Assembly: GCA_030144965.1 (NCBI GenBank)
Contig: JAMPUU010000023.1
Location: 1-64,000, forward strand
DNA from: Nitrospira sp. BO4
Lineage (GTDB): Bacteria; Nitrospirota; Nitrospiria; Nitrospirales; Nitrospiraceae
Length of the DNA: 64,000 nucleotides
Reading direction: 5' to 3'
A program made the position numbers and the translations under genes. Shown here piece after piece: positions 27,035-36,115 of the stretch. Position 1 is the first letter of the stretch; each line of letters opens with the position of its first letter. The notes below the pieces were generated by a model, which did no database searches, was not told the DNA's origin, and worked only from the letters and a program-made list of their open reading frames with translations.

Positions 27035-27817
27035 TCACGGGAGAGTGAGCCCATCGGTGATGCCATAGGCCACGGCATAACAAACGAAAATGCCGAGGCC
27101 GCCGACAGTGCCGGCTATGATCGATGTCATCCAGGTGCCGCGAGTGACGTGTTTGGCGAGGATGGCCAGCAGAATCGCAATGCCGAACTCTCCCAGGATG
27201 ATGTAGTGCGGTGTGTAGGAAAACATGCGGCAGTTGTCATACTGCCACCAGTTGATACGACGAGCCATTTCTTCATAGTAGGGGATATTGATCGCGCCCA
27301 GCAGGCCAACGCCCAGCAATCCCCAGCCGCCGAATCGATTCCAGAGCCAGAGTCCGACATATCCAAATTGCACGGCGACGACTTCCCAGGCGAACGGCAT
27401 CCAGAGAGGCGAGCGCCAGAGCATGGGTCCGCCGCCGATGGAATAGTCGAGCGTCTTTGTATAGTTCACTAGCCAGGCATCCGCCGCTAGTTCCGTAAAG
27501 CCCACAGCCAACCCGAAGATCATGAACCGCGCAAGGAGGCTGTCCCCATGTCTCGCAATGAACCAGAGCAACATGGCGTTATCGACCAAATTAAGTGCGA
27601 GGCCGGTTTTCCAATCAGACCAAGGCGCCCATGTCAGCACGGCAACAGCAAGAATGTTGATGGCAATGGTGGCAATGATGAGAAGTAAACGCATGAACAC
27701 CAAAGAATCGCTGAGCTCCCGTAAAGGCGTCTGCGGTGTTGCAAGGCTGAGTGGCGGTCTGGCGAGCAGCTCTACGTGGGGTACGATCACAGAATGCCTC
27801 ATTCCATTTCTGCTCAT
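27035..27817 (-). CDS. polytopic membrane protein of unknown function
   Basis: 260 aa (a start at MRLLLIIATIA, near 27694, is also plausible). Six or seven hydrophobic segments; notable loops WAPWSDWK, GFTELAADAWLVNYTKTLDYS, WMPFAWEVVAVQFGYVGLWLW and INIPYYEEMARRINWWQYDNC. Aromatic-rich loops with acidic residues recall integral membrane enzymes, but no family is recognised. Inner membrane. Confidence 0.7.
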   Translation of the reverse strand: MSRNGMRHSVIVPHVELLARPPLSLATPQTPLRELSDSLVFMRLLLIIATIAINILAVAVLTWAPWSDWKTGLALNLVDNAMLLWFIARHGDSLLARFMIFGLAVGFTELAADAWLVNYTKTLDYSIGGGPMLWRSPLWMPFAWEVVAVQFGYVGLWLWNRFGGWGLLGVGLLGAINIPYYEEMARRINWWQYDNCRMFSYTPHYIILGEFGIAILLAILAKHVTRGTWMTSIIAGTVGGLGIFVCYAVAYGITDGLTLP

Positions 27818-28038
27818 ACCCTGATCTACGAAAATGGAAGAAGATTGGATTTCTATCTTCGTGAAAAATGAAGCAGAGCGGCTACGGCGGCAAAACAGCG
27901 AGATGACAAGTTGGCGGTCAGATTAGCCGAATGAGTTGAACGGGGTGGTCGGGAGGCGTTTTTGTATCTATCTAAAGGTGGCCGAGGCATCTAGCGCGCG
28001 ATAGCCAGCGGCTCGGCCTTACACGATGCGAGGGAACG
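27818..28038. other. intergenic, nothing identified
   Basis: No gene, clear hairpin with T-run or repeat seen between the membrane protein start and the bactofilin end. Confidence 0.5.
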
Positions 28039-28497
28039 TCAGTTCCCTCGGTCGCTCTCGATCAGTACGGGGCGGGAGACGTTCAGTCTCGGGGCCATCT
28101 CAGAGTAGACCATAGGGCTTTGTTCGAGCTCATCGACGACCGGGTGGGAACCCATGTCGATCGATCCTTTAAAAAATGAGCCCTCTTCCATCGAAAAAGA
28201 AGGGGTGGAGATGTCGCCGAGCAAGACGCCGGGCTTGAGCAGCTGGATTTTCCCGCTGGCGGTGATATTCCCGTGAATCTTTCCCCTGGTCACGATCGTC
28301 TCGGCGATAATGGTGCCTCGGATGATCGCGTTCTCGCCGATCACCAGCATACCCTTCGCGTGAATCTCTCCTTCGATCGAGCTGTCCAGTTGAACGGTGC
28401 TGTGAAAGTGGACGATGCCTTTGAATGTGACATCTTTCCCGAGAACGGTGAAATTCCCATTATCGCCGCCCTCAAGTTCTCGTTTTTTGTCCCACAT
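28039..28497 (-). CDS. bactofilin
   Basis: 152 aa. FTVLGKDVTFKGIVHFHSTVQLDSSIEGEIHAKGMLVIGENAIIRG is the beginning of the right-handed beta-helix typical of bactofilins, which polymerise into cytoskeletal filaments at the membrane. The helix core spans residues 15-110, with a disordered tail containing PVLIESDRGN. Involved in cell shape or organisation by family. Monocistronic. Confidence 0.92.
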   Translation of the reverse strand: MWDKKRELEGGDNGNFTVLGKDVTFKGIVHFHSTVQLDSSIEGEIHAKGMLVIGENAIIRGTIIAETIVTRGKIHGNITASGKIQLLKPGVLLGDISTPSFSMEEGSFFKGSIDMGSHPVVDELEQSPMVYSEMAPRLNVSRPVLIESDRGN

Positions 28498-28643
28498 GAT
28501 GGTGACCCTCTTTTAAGCTTGAGATGAGCGTACTCAACACCTTTTGTGTACAAAGTCAGTCAAAAGTCCGTGTCAACATACAGGAGTCGGGAGAAAGAAT
28601 CAAAGGGTGATTTTCAGCAATTTGGTTTGTAGCGGAGGGAGAC

Positions 28644-28904
28644 TTATTTCTTGCCCGAGGCTGGTTCCGGAGTGCGTGCCTTGTCCGAACCCTGTGCGCC
28701 GATGGATTTGACGGCCTTTCCAACGGCCGGTCCGATCTTCGGAATTTCTTTCTCAACGTTCTGTGCGGCGCTCCGTAAGCCGCGCGTGAGATCATCGACT
28801 GTAAGCCCCTTGTTGCGTTCGGCTTGTTGCGAGTCAGCGGCAGAGGCTACGCCAGCGGTGACAAGAAGGAATGTCAGCACCCAAAGAGAGCATCGTCGAT
28901 CCAT
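28644..28904 (-). CDS. small secreted helical protein
   Basis: 86 aa with a signal peptide ending VASAADS. The mature 63 residues (LTVDDLTRGLRSAAQNVEKEIPKIG...) form amphipathic helices and end in a charged low-complexity tail. No family recognised; likely periplasmic. Confidence 0.7.
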   Translation of the reverse strand: MDRRCSLWVLTFLLVTAGVASAADSQQAERNKGLTVDDLTRGLRSAAQNVEKEIPKIGPAVGKAVKSIGAQGSDKARTPEPASGKK

Positions 28905-29024
28905 GGTGAAACTCTATCATAAGTGGGAAGGCTTTTCAGACCCGGTCCAGTGGATGGAGTATTCGGTTGTGATCGCGTATGATCGCGCCGGTCTGCGACG
29001 GGCCATATCTGGGAGCTAAGTGCG

Positions 29025-29417
29025 ATGGATGTCGATGCGTCATCTCGGTGGTTGGTGTTTGTCGGCTGTATCAGTGCCGGACTTGGCGTAGCAGCCGGTG
29101 CGTTTGGGGCTCATATGCTGAAAGGTGTATTGGATCAGCCGATGTTGGCCGTCTACGACACGGCCACTCGTTATCAGATGTATCATGCCTTCGGGATGAT
29201 CTTGAGTGGCTTGGTTGTTCGTATCGGGCGTGATGTTGGAGCAGCCAAAGCCGGTTGGCTGTTTCTGGCGGGGACGGTCTTGTTCTCCGGGAGCCTCTAT
29301 GGAGTTTCGTTGCTGGGAATCCGCTGGCTTGGAGCTGTCACACCGGTCGGGGGAGCACTGTTTATTATTGGTTGGGGGTTGCTGGCCTGGCGCGCATGGC
29401 GTTGGGCAAGATGTTGA
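29025..29417 (+). CDS. DUF423 membrane protein
   Basis: 130 aa, four hydrophobic segments. LGVAAGAFGAHMLKG, YDTATRYQMYHAFGMIL, GWLFLAGTVLFSGSLYGVSLLGIRWLGAVTPVGG are diagnostic of DUF423 (YgdD-like) inner-membrane proteins of unknown function. The stop lies inside the left arm of the inverted repeat at 29410-29525. Confidence 0.92.
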   Translation: MDVDASSRWLVFVGCISAGLGVAAGAFGAHMLKGVLDQPMLAVYDTATRYQMYHAFGMILSGLVVRIGRDVGAAKAGWLFLAGTVLFSGSLYGVSLLGIRWLGAVTPVGGALFIIGWGLLAWRAWRWARC

Positions 29418-29525
29418 AAAAGTCCCCCAGCTTTGTTCTCGCATCGCTCAACGCCTCAACGTACTGAGAAGTACGCCTCGGCATCTCGCTTGCTGCGGCC
29501 TCGGTGGATGGACTTTTTGAACATC
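29410..29525. repeat. 116-bp inverted-repeat element
   Basis: Ends gatgttgaaaaagtcc (29410-29425) and ggactttttgaacatc (29510-29525) are 16-base inverted repeats with one mismatch. Inside is a second hairpin, cgtact-gaga-agtacg. The element starts within the last codons of the DUF423 gene and fills the convergent gap. It could act as a bidirectional terminator or be a MITE/REP-like repeat; it encodes nothing. Confidence 0.75.
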
Positions 29526-29596
29526 TTGCGGAGTATCCGCTACATCACTCTATTACCCGCAGGTGTTGCTTAAGACCTCAACACAAAAAAATCCTA

Positions 29597-30592
29597 CTAG
29601 GGCTGGCAGCCGGTCAACCGCTTCCCGCTAATCGGTCCCCATCCTCCCGTGTTGTTCATGAACGACCCTTCGATCTTCGCATCGTCCTTGATGAACAGCA
29701 GGCTGTCTTCCTGGATGCGGCCGTTTTGCTCCCATCGCAAGTAGATGGCATCTCCCACGATAATGGATTCCGTCGGTGTGACGGAGTTGGCCGGTACTTG
29801 TCCGGCCGGGGGAAAAGTAATGGTGGCCTTCTGCTCTCCGTGGTTCTGGTGATTGTGAACAATCCATTGCCAGGTTCCGCACAACCGCGCCTGGCCTTTC
29901 GCCTGTCTGATACGCTCCTTCCAACCGTAGATGTCCCACCAGGCGGCGGTTGCCCGCTGACTCGCTTCAAATACCGTGCGTTCGGCAGCCAACAGAAGTT
30001 CTGTGTTCTGTTGCTTGGACGTTGTTTGAGACGTCCGAAGGGTCTGGTCTTCCTGGGTGAGGCGGAGCAAGTCGGCAAGCGGTGCGCTTCGGCTGCGACC
30101 ACGCAACCATTCTTGTCGGGCAGGGGAAAGGGAGACCGCTGTTGAGGATGAGATCGCGTCGCGGCTGAGTGAATCGGCCAACTGCCACGCAGCCAGTGCT
30201 CCCATCAATTCATAGACCGTCTGGGATAATTCGGTCAATCCCAGCTCCTTGACCATCTTACTCGGGAGTCGTTTGGTTCTGAGCGCTCCTGCAGCATCTT
30301 TCAGGCCGAGCGCAGGGCCGACGCTGGTGGTGAACAGTGTCATGGCGCTCTCGTCTGAATCGATCGGAGCGAACTGGTCGGCACGCTGACCAACCGTTTC
30401 GGCCAGAAGTGTCGGTGACACCCGTTCTTCTGCAAATGCAGAAGTCATCGTAAAAATGGAGAAACACACGATCAAGAGGAAACCAATCAGGGTAGGACGA
30501 CGCAGGTTGCGATCTCGTCCGTGGCGAAGGATCCTCGCAGCATCGGTCAGTGTGCGAATCCGATAGGAGCGTGGCTGTCTGCTGCGGGTCAT
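29597..30592 (-). CDS. secreted protein of unknown function
   Basis: 331 aa. The ATG at 30592 overlaps the preceding stop (ATGA), so it is coupled to the dienelactone-hydrolase-like gene. A basic stretch of about 35 residues leads to a hydrophobic signal (TLIGFLLIVCFSIFTMTSAFAEE). The middle is helical; the C-terminal 100 residues (LCGTWQWIVHNHQNHGEQKATITFP, GDAIYLRWEQNGRIQEDSLLF, SFMNNTGGWGPISGKRL) form a beta-rich lipocalin-like or extracellular-style domain. No family assigned. Confidence 0.72.
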   Translation of the reverse strand: MTRSRQPRSYRIRTLTDAARILRHGRDRNLRRPTLIGFLLIVCFSIFTMTSAFAEERVSPTLLAETVGQRADQFAPIDSDESAMTLFTTSVGPALGLKDAAGALRTKRLPSKMVKELGLTELSQTVYELMGALAAWQLADSLSRDAISSSTAVSLSPARQEWLRGRSRSAPLADLLRLTQEDQTLRTSQTTSKQQNTELLLAAERTVFEASQRATAAWWDIYGWKERIRQAKGQARLCGTWQWIVHNHQNHGEQKATITFPPAGQVPANSVTPTESIIVGDAIYLRWEQNGRIQEDSLLFIKDDAKIEGSFMNNTGGWGPISGKRLTGCQP

Positions 30593-31395
30593 GTTCCTTG
30601 GAAGCAAGACTTCAAGAAACTCGCGGTTCGTTCCCAGGCGAGGACCGAACTGTCGGGATCATAGATGCCCGGCTTCATCTCGTTACAAAAGGCGTGGGAT
30701 GCTTCGGGATAGAGATAAGTCTCGACTCGTTTGGCATACTCGCCAGCGGCAGTGCGTATCTGTTCGACGTCATCCTGTGTGGCCCAGGTGTCCTTTCCTG
30801 CCTGATGATACAGCACAGGTGAATAGAGATCTTTCATCAGTTCTTTGGGCGTGACCATCTTGCCGTAATATGAAACGGCAGCGCGCAACCGCTTTCGATG
30901 ACAGGCGAACCGCAGCGCGTAGGATCCGCCCATTCCGTAGCCGACGGCGCCATGAATATTCCGTTTCGTGAAGGTGCGAGTATTAAGGTATTCACAACAG
31001 GAATTGATATCCGTGATGACATGCGCGTCGTTTTGCCGTTCCAGTAGGACGGCTGCCACATCGTCATTGGCGGTCACCATCCCTCCCAGCCGGCCGTAGA
31101 GATTTGGAATGATCACGGTGTACCCCTCACAGGCCAGCCTCGCGCCCAGATCCTTCATCTGCCCGGTCAGGCCCCACCAATCATGCAGCAACACAAGGCC
31201 TGGATAAGTTCCTGGTAGTTGCGGCCAAAACAAGAGGCTATCGATTTGGTGTTCCTTCGGCATTTTGCTCTTGAAGTAGGGATCGACCATCTGATCGGTA
31301 TGCGTGGGGATCGGCACTCCGCTTGGAAAGCGCGCCGTTCCTGTTCCGATCTGTTCCAATGTGAAGGGGGCTGTTTGTGTCGTAGGCATGGTCAA
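30589..31395 (-). CDS. dienelactone-hydrolase-family protein lacking the nucleophile
   Basis: 268 aa. YPGLVLLHDWWGLTGQMKDLGARLACEGYTVIIPNLYG and RAAVSYYGKMVTP, VLYHQAGKDTWAT and YPEASHAFCNE are standard DLH blocks, with the acid (Asp in GKD) and His (SHAF) present. At the nucleophile elbow the sequence is AVGYGMGGSYALRFA, so Gly replaces the usual Cys or Ser of GxCxGG. Either the activity is lost or another residue serves. First gene of a pair with the secreted protein downstream. Confidence 0.85.
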   Translation of the reverse strand: MTMPTTQTAPFTLEQIGTGTARFPSGVPIPTHTDQMVDPYFKSKMPKEHQIDSLLFWPQLPGTYPGLVLLHDWWGLTGQMKDLGARLACEGYTVIIPNLYGRLGGMVTANDDVAAVLLERQNDAHVITDINSCCEYLNTRTFTKRNIHGAVGYGMGGSYALRFACHRKRLRAAVSYYGKMVTPKELMKDLYSPVLYHQAGKDTWATQDDVEQIRTAAGEYAKRVETYLYPEASHAFCNEMKPGIYDPDSSVLAWERTASFLKSCFQGT

Positions 31396-31522
31396 TCGCG
31401 TTATCGGAGCGGCTTTGCACTCGGCATAAGCTTACTATATGAAGCCACTTGCGGGAATGTCAAATGAGCGCCATTGACTGATCGACACCTCCGTTTTACT
31501 CTAAATCAGTCGAGAGGGACTC

Positions 31523-32506
31523 ATGAACAAAGAGCGCATCGGTATAGGGTTGATCGGAGTCGGGAGGCATGGGCTTCGGTATGCGCAGCATATCGTGCGC
31601 GACCTTCCGACTGCCTACCTCAGCGCAGTGTGCCGCCAACATCCTGAACAAGGGTTCGATGTTCCCGGAGGGCCACCGGTCAATGTCTATGGAAAGGCTG
31701 CATCGCTGATCGCCGATTCCACGGTCGATGTGGTCATTGTTGTGACTCCTCCCATATGTTACCCGGAGATCTGCCGGTTGGCGGTGCAAGCGCGCAAACC
31801 CATGCTGATTGAGAAACCGCTGGGGATCACTGCAGCCGATGCCCATGCGATAGCCGATTCGGTTCGTAAAGCAGGGGTACCGTTGATGACGGCGCAAACC
31901 CTCCGATTCGATAACACTGTTCAACACATGAAGAAGCTCCAGCACGATATCGGGCGGTCCGATCGACTGGATTTGGTCAGCCGAATCGAGACAAGAAAGA
32001 CGGCCCTTGATCATGCCGACGGCTATGGTAGGCGAGGGGCCTTACTGGAAATCGGAGTGCACATGCTTGACCTGGTTCGATTCATAACCGGGGAAGAAGT
32101 ATGCGAGGCGCGTTGCACGATGGACGTGCGGCCGGATGCCGGACCGGAAACCGCGGCATCCGTTCGCCTCACCACTTCCAGTGGAACGAGATGCCAGATT
32201 GAAATCGCACGGGTGCCGGCAGACCGCGTCGGGCGAGCAACATGGTGGGGATCGCAGGGTCGGCTGGACGTTGATTGGGTGCAGCGCCAGGTTCGGCTCA
32301 GCGACGGGACTGACACAGAGAACTTTGAACTTCCCCCGTCACAGACGGTTCTCGCCACCCTGACCGCATTCTTGCAGGCCGTGACTGATAACTCCCCGAT
32401 GCCCGTCACCGGAGAAGATGGGTGTCGTGCGGTGGAAATCGCCGAGGCCTGCTACACGTCGGCACAGGCTGGAGGCGCTCCTGTCCTCCTCAATCGTCGT
32501 TCGTGA
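31523..32506 (+). CDS. Gfo/Idh/MocA-family oxidoreductase
   Basis: 327 aa, SD agaggga. IGIGLIGVGRHGLRYAQHIV is the NAD(P) motif; VDVVIVVTPPICYPEICRLAVQARKPMLIEKPLG contains the conserved EKP lysine; GALLEIGVHMLDLVRFITGEE holds the catalytic-region histidine (HxxDL). Acts on sugars or inositol-like polyols by family. Its TGA lies inside a palindromic repeat arm (32501-32510). Confidence 0.9.
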   Translation: MNKERIGIGLIGVGRHGLRYAQHIVRDLPTAYLSAVCRQHPEQGFDVPGGPPVNVYGKAASLIADSTVDVVIVVTPPICYPEICRLAVQARKPMLIEKPLGITAADAHAIADSVRKAGVPLMTAQTLRFDNTVQHMKKLQHDIGRSDRLDLVSRIETRKTALDHADGYGRRGALLEIGVHMLDLVRFITGEEVCEARCTMDVRPDAGPETAASVRLTTSSGTRCQIEIARVPADRVGRATWWGSQGRLDVDWVQRQVRLSDGTDTENFELPPSQTVLATLTAFLQAVTDNSPMPVTGEDGCRAVEIAEACYTSAQAGGAPVLLNRRS

Positions 32507-32567
32507 AGCGTACCTCGCAAATAAAGATAGGACGTACGTGCTCCATCCTGCGTTTCACGCTTCACGA
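32501..32567. repeat. palindromic repeat, left copy
   Basis: tcgtgaagcg (32501-32510) and cgcttcacga (32558-32567) are perfect 10-base inverted arms with a 47-base centre. A second copy is at 32855-32931. The pair brackets the small Lrp/AsnC-like gene. Confidence 0.75.
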
Positions 32568-32591
32568 GATACTCTTGCATCGTGACGTGGG

Positions 32592-32828
32592 CTACGGTTC
32601 CGCGACGATGTGGGTATCCGTTTCCTCGACTCCATCGATGGCGTGTATTTTGGTGATCACGACGTCGGAAAGTGCCCGCTCATCCTGGACGCTGATGAAG
32701 ACGAAGATATCCGGACGGCCAAAGCAGGAGTGGGCTTGCTCGACACCGGATATCCGTTTGAGTGTGCCGACGACGTCTTTGGTCTTTCCTGCTTTCACCT
32801 TGATGAGAATGTAGGCTCGGGTTGCCAT
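32592..32828 (-). CDS. stand-alone Lrp/AsnC ligand-binding (RAM) domain protein
   Basis: 78 aa, AGGAGGG before the ATG. RAYILIKVKAGKTKDVVGTLKRISGVEQAHSCFGRPDIFVFISVQD...LSDVVITKIHAIDGVEETDTHIV is the ferredoxin-like RAM domain without a DNA-binding part. Such proteins oligomerise and bind amino acids, possibly modulating a full Lrp protein. The gene is flanked on both sides by copies of one palindromic repeat. Confidence 0.88.
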   Translation of the reverse strand: MATRAYILIKVKAGKTKDVVGTLKRISGVEQAHSCFGRPDIFVFISVQDERALSDVVITKIHAIDGVEETDTHIVAEP

Positions 32829-32854
32829 GGGTCCCTCCTTGTAGGTTTCGTCGT

Positions 32855-32931
32855 TCGTGAAGCGTGAAGCGTAAGATGTAACACATTACTATTCTTTGCC
32901 GTTGTCGCGAGATACGAGATACGCTTCACGA
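32855..32931. repeat. palindromic repeat, right copy
   Basis: Arms tcgtgaagcg (32855-32864) and cgcttcacga (32922-32931), centre 57 bases with a secondary cgagatacgagatacg motif. Same arms as 32501-32567. Confidence 0.75.
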
Positions 32932-32941
32932 GATACATGAC

Positions 32942-33586
32942 TCATTGTCCAGCCGATCCAGGCATCGCGTTCCGATGGAGCGCATATACCTCCTCAAAGT
33001 GTTGTCCCTGTGCCGCGAGCGCAGACCGGCTATCTCTCACCAGTTGCATGAATCGCCTGAAATCTTCCACTGAGACGTTGAATTGCCCGAGGCCGGTTGC
33101 CAGCCGCTGGAGCTCTTCAGCCGGCACGTGAACGTCCGCGTCCGCGAGCGCCTCCAACATTTCAGCGGTCCATCCGGTTGAGCGAAATCGTTCGAGGACC
33201 GTCGTTGCGTTCTCGCGGTGCTTGTCGGCGACAGCACGGTTCGCGAAATCCTGCACCGAGCGATCCGTGCTTTTGGCAAAGGTGGATTGGAGCTGGATGA
33301 CGGACTGAATAATCCGATCCGCATCTCGCGTGCCTTCGGGTGGAAGTACCTGGGCCTGTTGAAGGGTCGCGAGAACGGCCATCGCCGATCCGACGTATGG
33401 AGATGCGCTTTTGGCCCGTTGTGTGGGAGTCGGAGGAAGGCCGTTCGCGGCGAATGTCGAGAAACAATCCACCGGGAGGAAGGAGAGCATGAGCGAGAGA
33501 CTGAGGGCCCAAATTGCACAAGTCTGCCTGTTGCATCCTGACCGACTCGTGGGGACCGTTCCCTCTGGGCGATACCAGAGGCGCAT
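32942..33586 (-). CDS. secreted helical protein of unknown function
   Basis: 214 aa with a hydrophobic segment around residues 25-45 (ICALSLSLMLSFLPVDCFSTF), probably a signal peptide; a start nearer that segment is likely. The mature part is helical: DADRIIQSVIQLQSTFAKSTDRSVQDFANRAV, ERFRSTGWTAEMLEALADADVHVP, FNVSVEDFRRFMQLVRDS. No family recognised. Divergent from comM. Confidence 0.65.
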   Translation of the reverse strand: MRLWYRPEGTVPTSRSGCNRQTCAIWALSLSLMLSFLPVDCFSTFAANGLPPTPTQRAKSASPYVGSAMAVLATLQQAQVLPPEGTRDADRIIQSVIQLQSTFAKSTDRSVQDFANRAVADKHRENATTVLERFRSTGWTAEMLEALADADVHVPAEELQRLATGLGQFNVSVEDFRRFMQLVRDSRSALAAQGQHFEEVYALHRNAMPGSAGQ

Positions 33587-33712
33587 GGGCGGATTATACA
33601 GAGTCAGCCCAAGTGACGCCAGCTCAGCCTGGAGCTGTATTGAAACCCTTATGGAGTATTACTATAATCGCCGGGGTTTGGACGCGGTCAGGAAGAGAAA
33701 GGCAATGGTTGC

Positions 33713-35241
33713 ATGCTCGCCAAGGTTCGAAGCGCGGCGCTTATCGGTCTTGATGCGCATCTGGTCGATGTCGAGGTCGATATTTCCGGTGGACTACCCC
33801 AGTTCTCCGTCGTTGGGTTGCCCGACGCCACGGTCAAGGAAAGCCGCGACCGAGTACGTTCCGCGCTGAAGAACACCGGGTTTCACTTTCCCGCCAAGAG
33901 AATTACCGTCAATTTGGCCCCCGCCGGTGTGAAAAAGGAGGGATCAGGACTCGACCTTGCGATCGCCATCGGGATTCTGGTCGCGGAGGAGGTTATCCCG
34001 CAGGCCATGCTGGAGACATGTGTGTTGGTCGGGGAGCTCTCGTTGGATGGCCGAGTGAAGCCCATCACAGGAGCCCTCTCCTTTGCGCTCGCTTGTCGCG
34101 TGGGATATGACTTGTTGCTGCCCGCCGACAATGGTACGGAAGCGGCCCTAGTGGAAGGGGTACGTGTCTATCCGCTCCATAGCCTTCCAGAAGCCGTGGA
34201 GTTTCTCAAAGGAAGCCAGATCATTGCCTTGAGCCGGTCCTGCCGCGACGCGCTGGAATCCACCAGATCGATGGAGGAAGAAGACTATACCGACGTTCGT
34301 GGACAGGACCATGCCAAACGGGCGCTCGAGATTGCCGCCTCCGGCGGACACAATGTGCTGATGGTCGGTCCCCCTGGTTCAGGAAAAACGATGCTGGCGC
34401 GCCGAATCCCCTCGATCCTTCCGTTGCTGGAACTGGAGGAGGCGATTGAAACGACTCGAGTCCATAGTGTGGCCGGCCAACTCGCTCCGGAACGGCCGTT
34501 GTTGACCGTCCGGCCGTTTCGAGCCCCACATCACAGCATCTCAGACGCCGGACTTGTCGGAGGAGGGACCGTTCCCAAACCTGGAGAAGTCTCGCTGGCG
34601 CATAACGGCGTCTTGTTTCTGGACGAATCGCCAGAATTTAAACGGGGCGTCCTGGAAGGGTTGCGGCAGCCGTTGGAAGACGGGCATGTCATCTTGACGA
34701 GAGCGAGCGGAACCTTGAAGTATCCGGCCCGATTCATGCTGATTGCCGCGATGAATCCCTGTCCTTGCGATATTATGGAGACCGGACGCGGCCCTGTATT
34801 TGCACAGGCACGCAGATTCGGCGATACCGAGCGAAACTCTCCGGGCCGTTGTTGGATCGGCTGGATATTCATCTCGACGTCCCTCCTGTTCCGGTTCGAG
34901 AGCTCCGCACCGAACTCCCTGCCCCAGAAGGATCAGCCATGATCAGAACACGTGTCGTTGCGGCTCGTGAGCGCCAACGGCGACGGTATCGGAGCGACGG
35001 CATCTATACGAATGCACAGTTGAAGCCGCGAATGGTAAAGCGGTATTGTGGGCTCGACCAGCCTGCTCAGGAGTTGCTCGAGCACGCAATGGCGAGGCTT
35101 CGATTGTCGGCGCGGGCGCACGGACGTATTCTACGCGTCGCGCGCACCATCGCTGACTTGGCCGACTCTGATAGGATTGATACGGTGCATATCGCGGAGG
35201 CTATTCAATACCGCTCGTTTGACCGCAATCCCGACGTGTGA
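33713..35241 (+). CDS. comM: ComM/YifB Mg-chelatase-like AAA+ protein, frameshifted
   Basis: N-terminal part 33713-34768 has [38 protein letters not shown] (Walker A) and [14 protein letters not shown]. At AMNPCPC the next conserved word GYYGD is broken: bases 34766-34774 read tgcgatatt, and one additional G after 34769 would restore [13 protein letters not shown]. The rest ([25 protein letters not shown] to 35241) continues in another frame. Intact length would be about 509 aa, normal for ComM, the hexameric helicase used in transformation recombination. A real lesion or an indel error. Confidence 0.85.
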
Positions 35242-35248
35242 GGAATCG

Positions 35249-35461
35249 GTGACTTCAGCAAGAGTGTTTCTCTGGTGGTTTGTCGTGGGAGCGACGATGG
35301 CGTTGGCCGTCATCCTGGTGCAAGGCGGCATCAGGGAAGTGATGCAGGCGCAAGGATCGGTGTGGGAGCTGAAACTCGTCGAGCTGCTGACCACGATCAT
35401 GGGTGGAGGGCTGTTGGGAGGGTGTATCGCGCTGATTTTGGATCGGATCAAGAAATCTTAA
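35249..35461 (+). CDS. small two-TM membrane protein
   Basis: 70 aa, GTG start 8 bases after the comM stop, with tgaggaa overlapping that stop as SD, so translation is probably coupled. Two hydrophobic segments (VFLWWFVVGATMALAVILV and LLTTIMGGGLLGGCIALIL) and a basic C-terminus DRIKKS. Unknown function; inner membrane. Confidence 0.65.
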   Translation: MTSARVFLWWFVVGATMALAVILVQGGIREVMQAQGSVWELKLVELLTTIMGGGLLGGCIALILDRIKKS

Positions 35462-35689
35462 CGGCAGGTTTGAGTCCTTTCTAGATGTGACTATTCGCCA
35501 AGCGTTTGTTGCGCCGACCATGCTGCCCACTTTGGTTGTCCTTTCATCTTCACACTGGCCAACCAGCTGAACCCGGTCAGCCCTGTAATTTCGATAGACC
35601 GTTTGTGCTGCTATCGGCGAGGATTGAGAAAGAACCAGTTTCATGAATAACAGAGAAGGCCGAGACAGAGTAACTGAGGTCCAAGAAAT

Positions 35690-36115
35690 ATGGATATCGA
35701 AGTCGGCTCCAATACCTACCGCAATTCGAACGGAACCATTGAGATCGAGGGTGTGCCGCAAATTCAGGTAGCCCGGCATCCCACGACCGGTGTGCTCCTG
35801 GTCAATTTTGCCCTGTTTGACTCGAACGGCCGAATGCTCGCCAAAGTGGTGGACAGCACCATGATGTTCAACGAGCGGCGCGCCTATGAATTGACGAAGA
35901 CAGACAAGGGTATGGCCATGAAGGATACCGCTTCCGGGAAGATTCTGCTCCAGCTCGAGGCGAAAGCCCCTGATGCGGTTTCCTTTTCACGCGGAGAGTT
36001 TCACACGATGAAAGGCCACCTCTTCCAAGTCTCACCGACTGGATGGAAGCTCGAGAAGCAGCACAAGAGCGGGCTGACGCACGATACACAAGGAGGCGCT
36101 GTTTCTATCGGGTAG
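35690..36115 (+). CDS. beta-rich hypothetical protein
   Basis: 141 aa, no signal peptide. [37 protein letters not shown] and [17 protein letters not shown] look like repeated beta-hairpins. No family recognised. Its last 11 bases overlap the end of clpB on the other strand. Confidence 0.65.
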   Translation: MDIEVGSNTYRNSNGTIEIEGVPQIQVARHPTTGVLLVNFALFDSNGRMLAKVVDSTMMFNERRAYELTKTDKGMAMKDTASGKILLQLEAKAPDAVSFSRGEFHTMKGHLFQVSPTGWKLEKQHKSGLTHDTQGGAVSIG

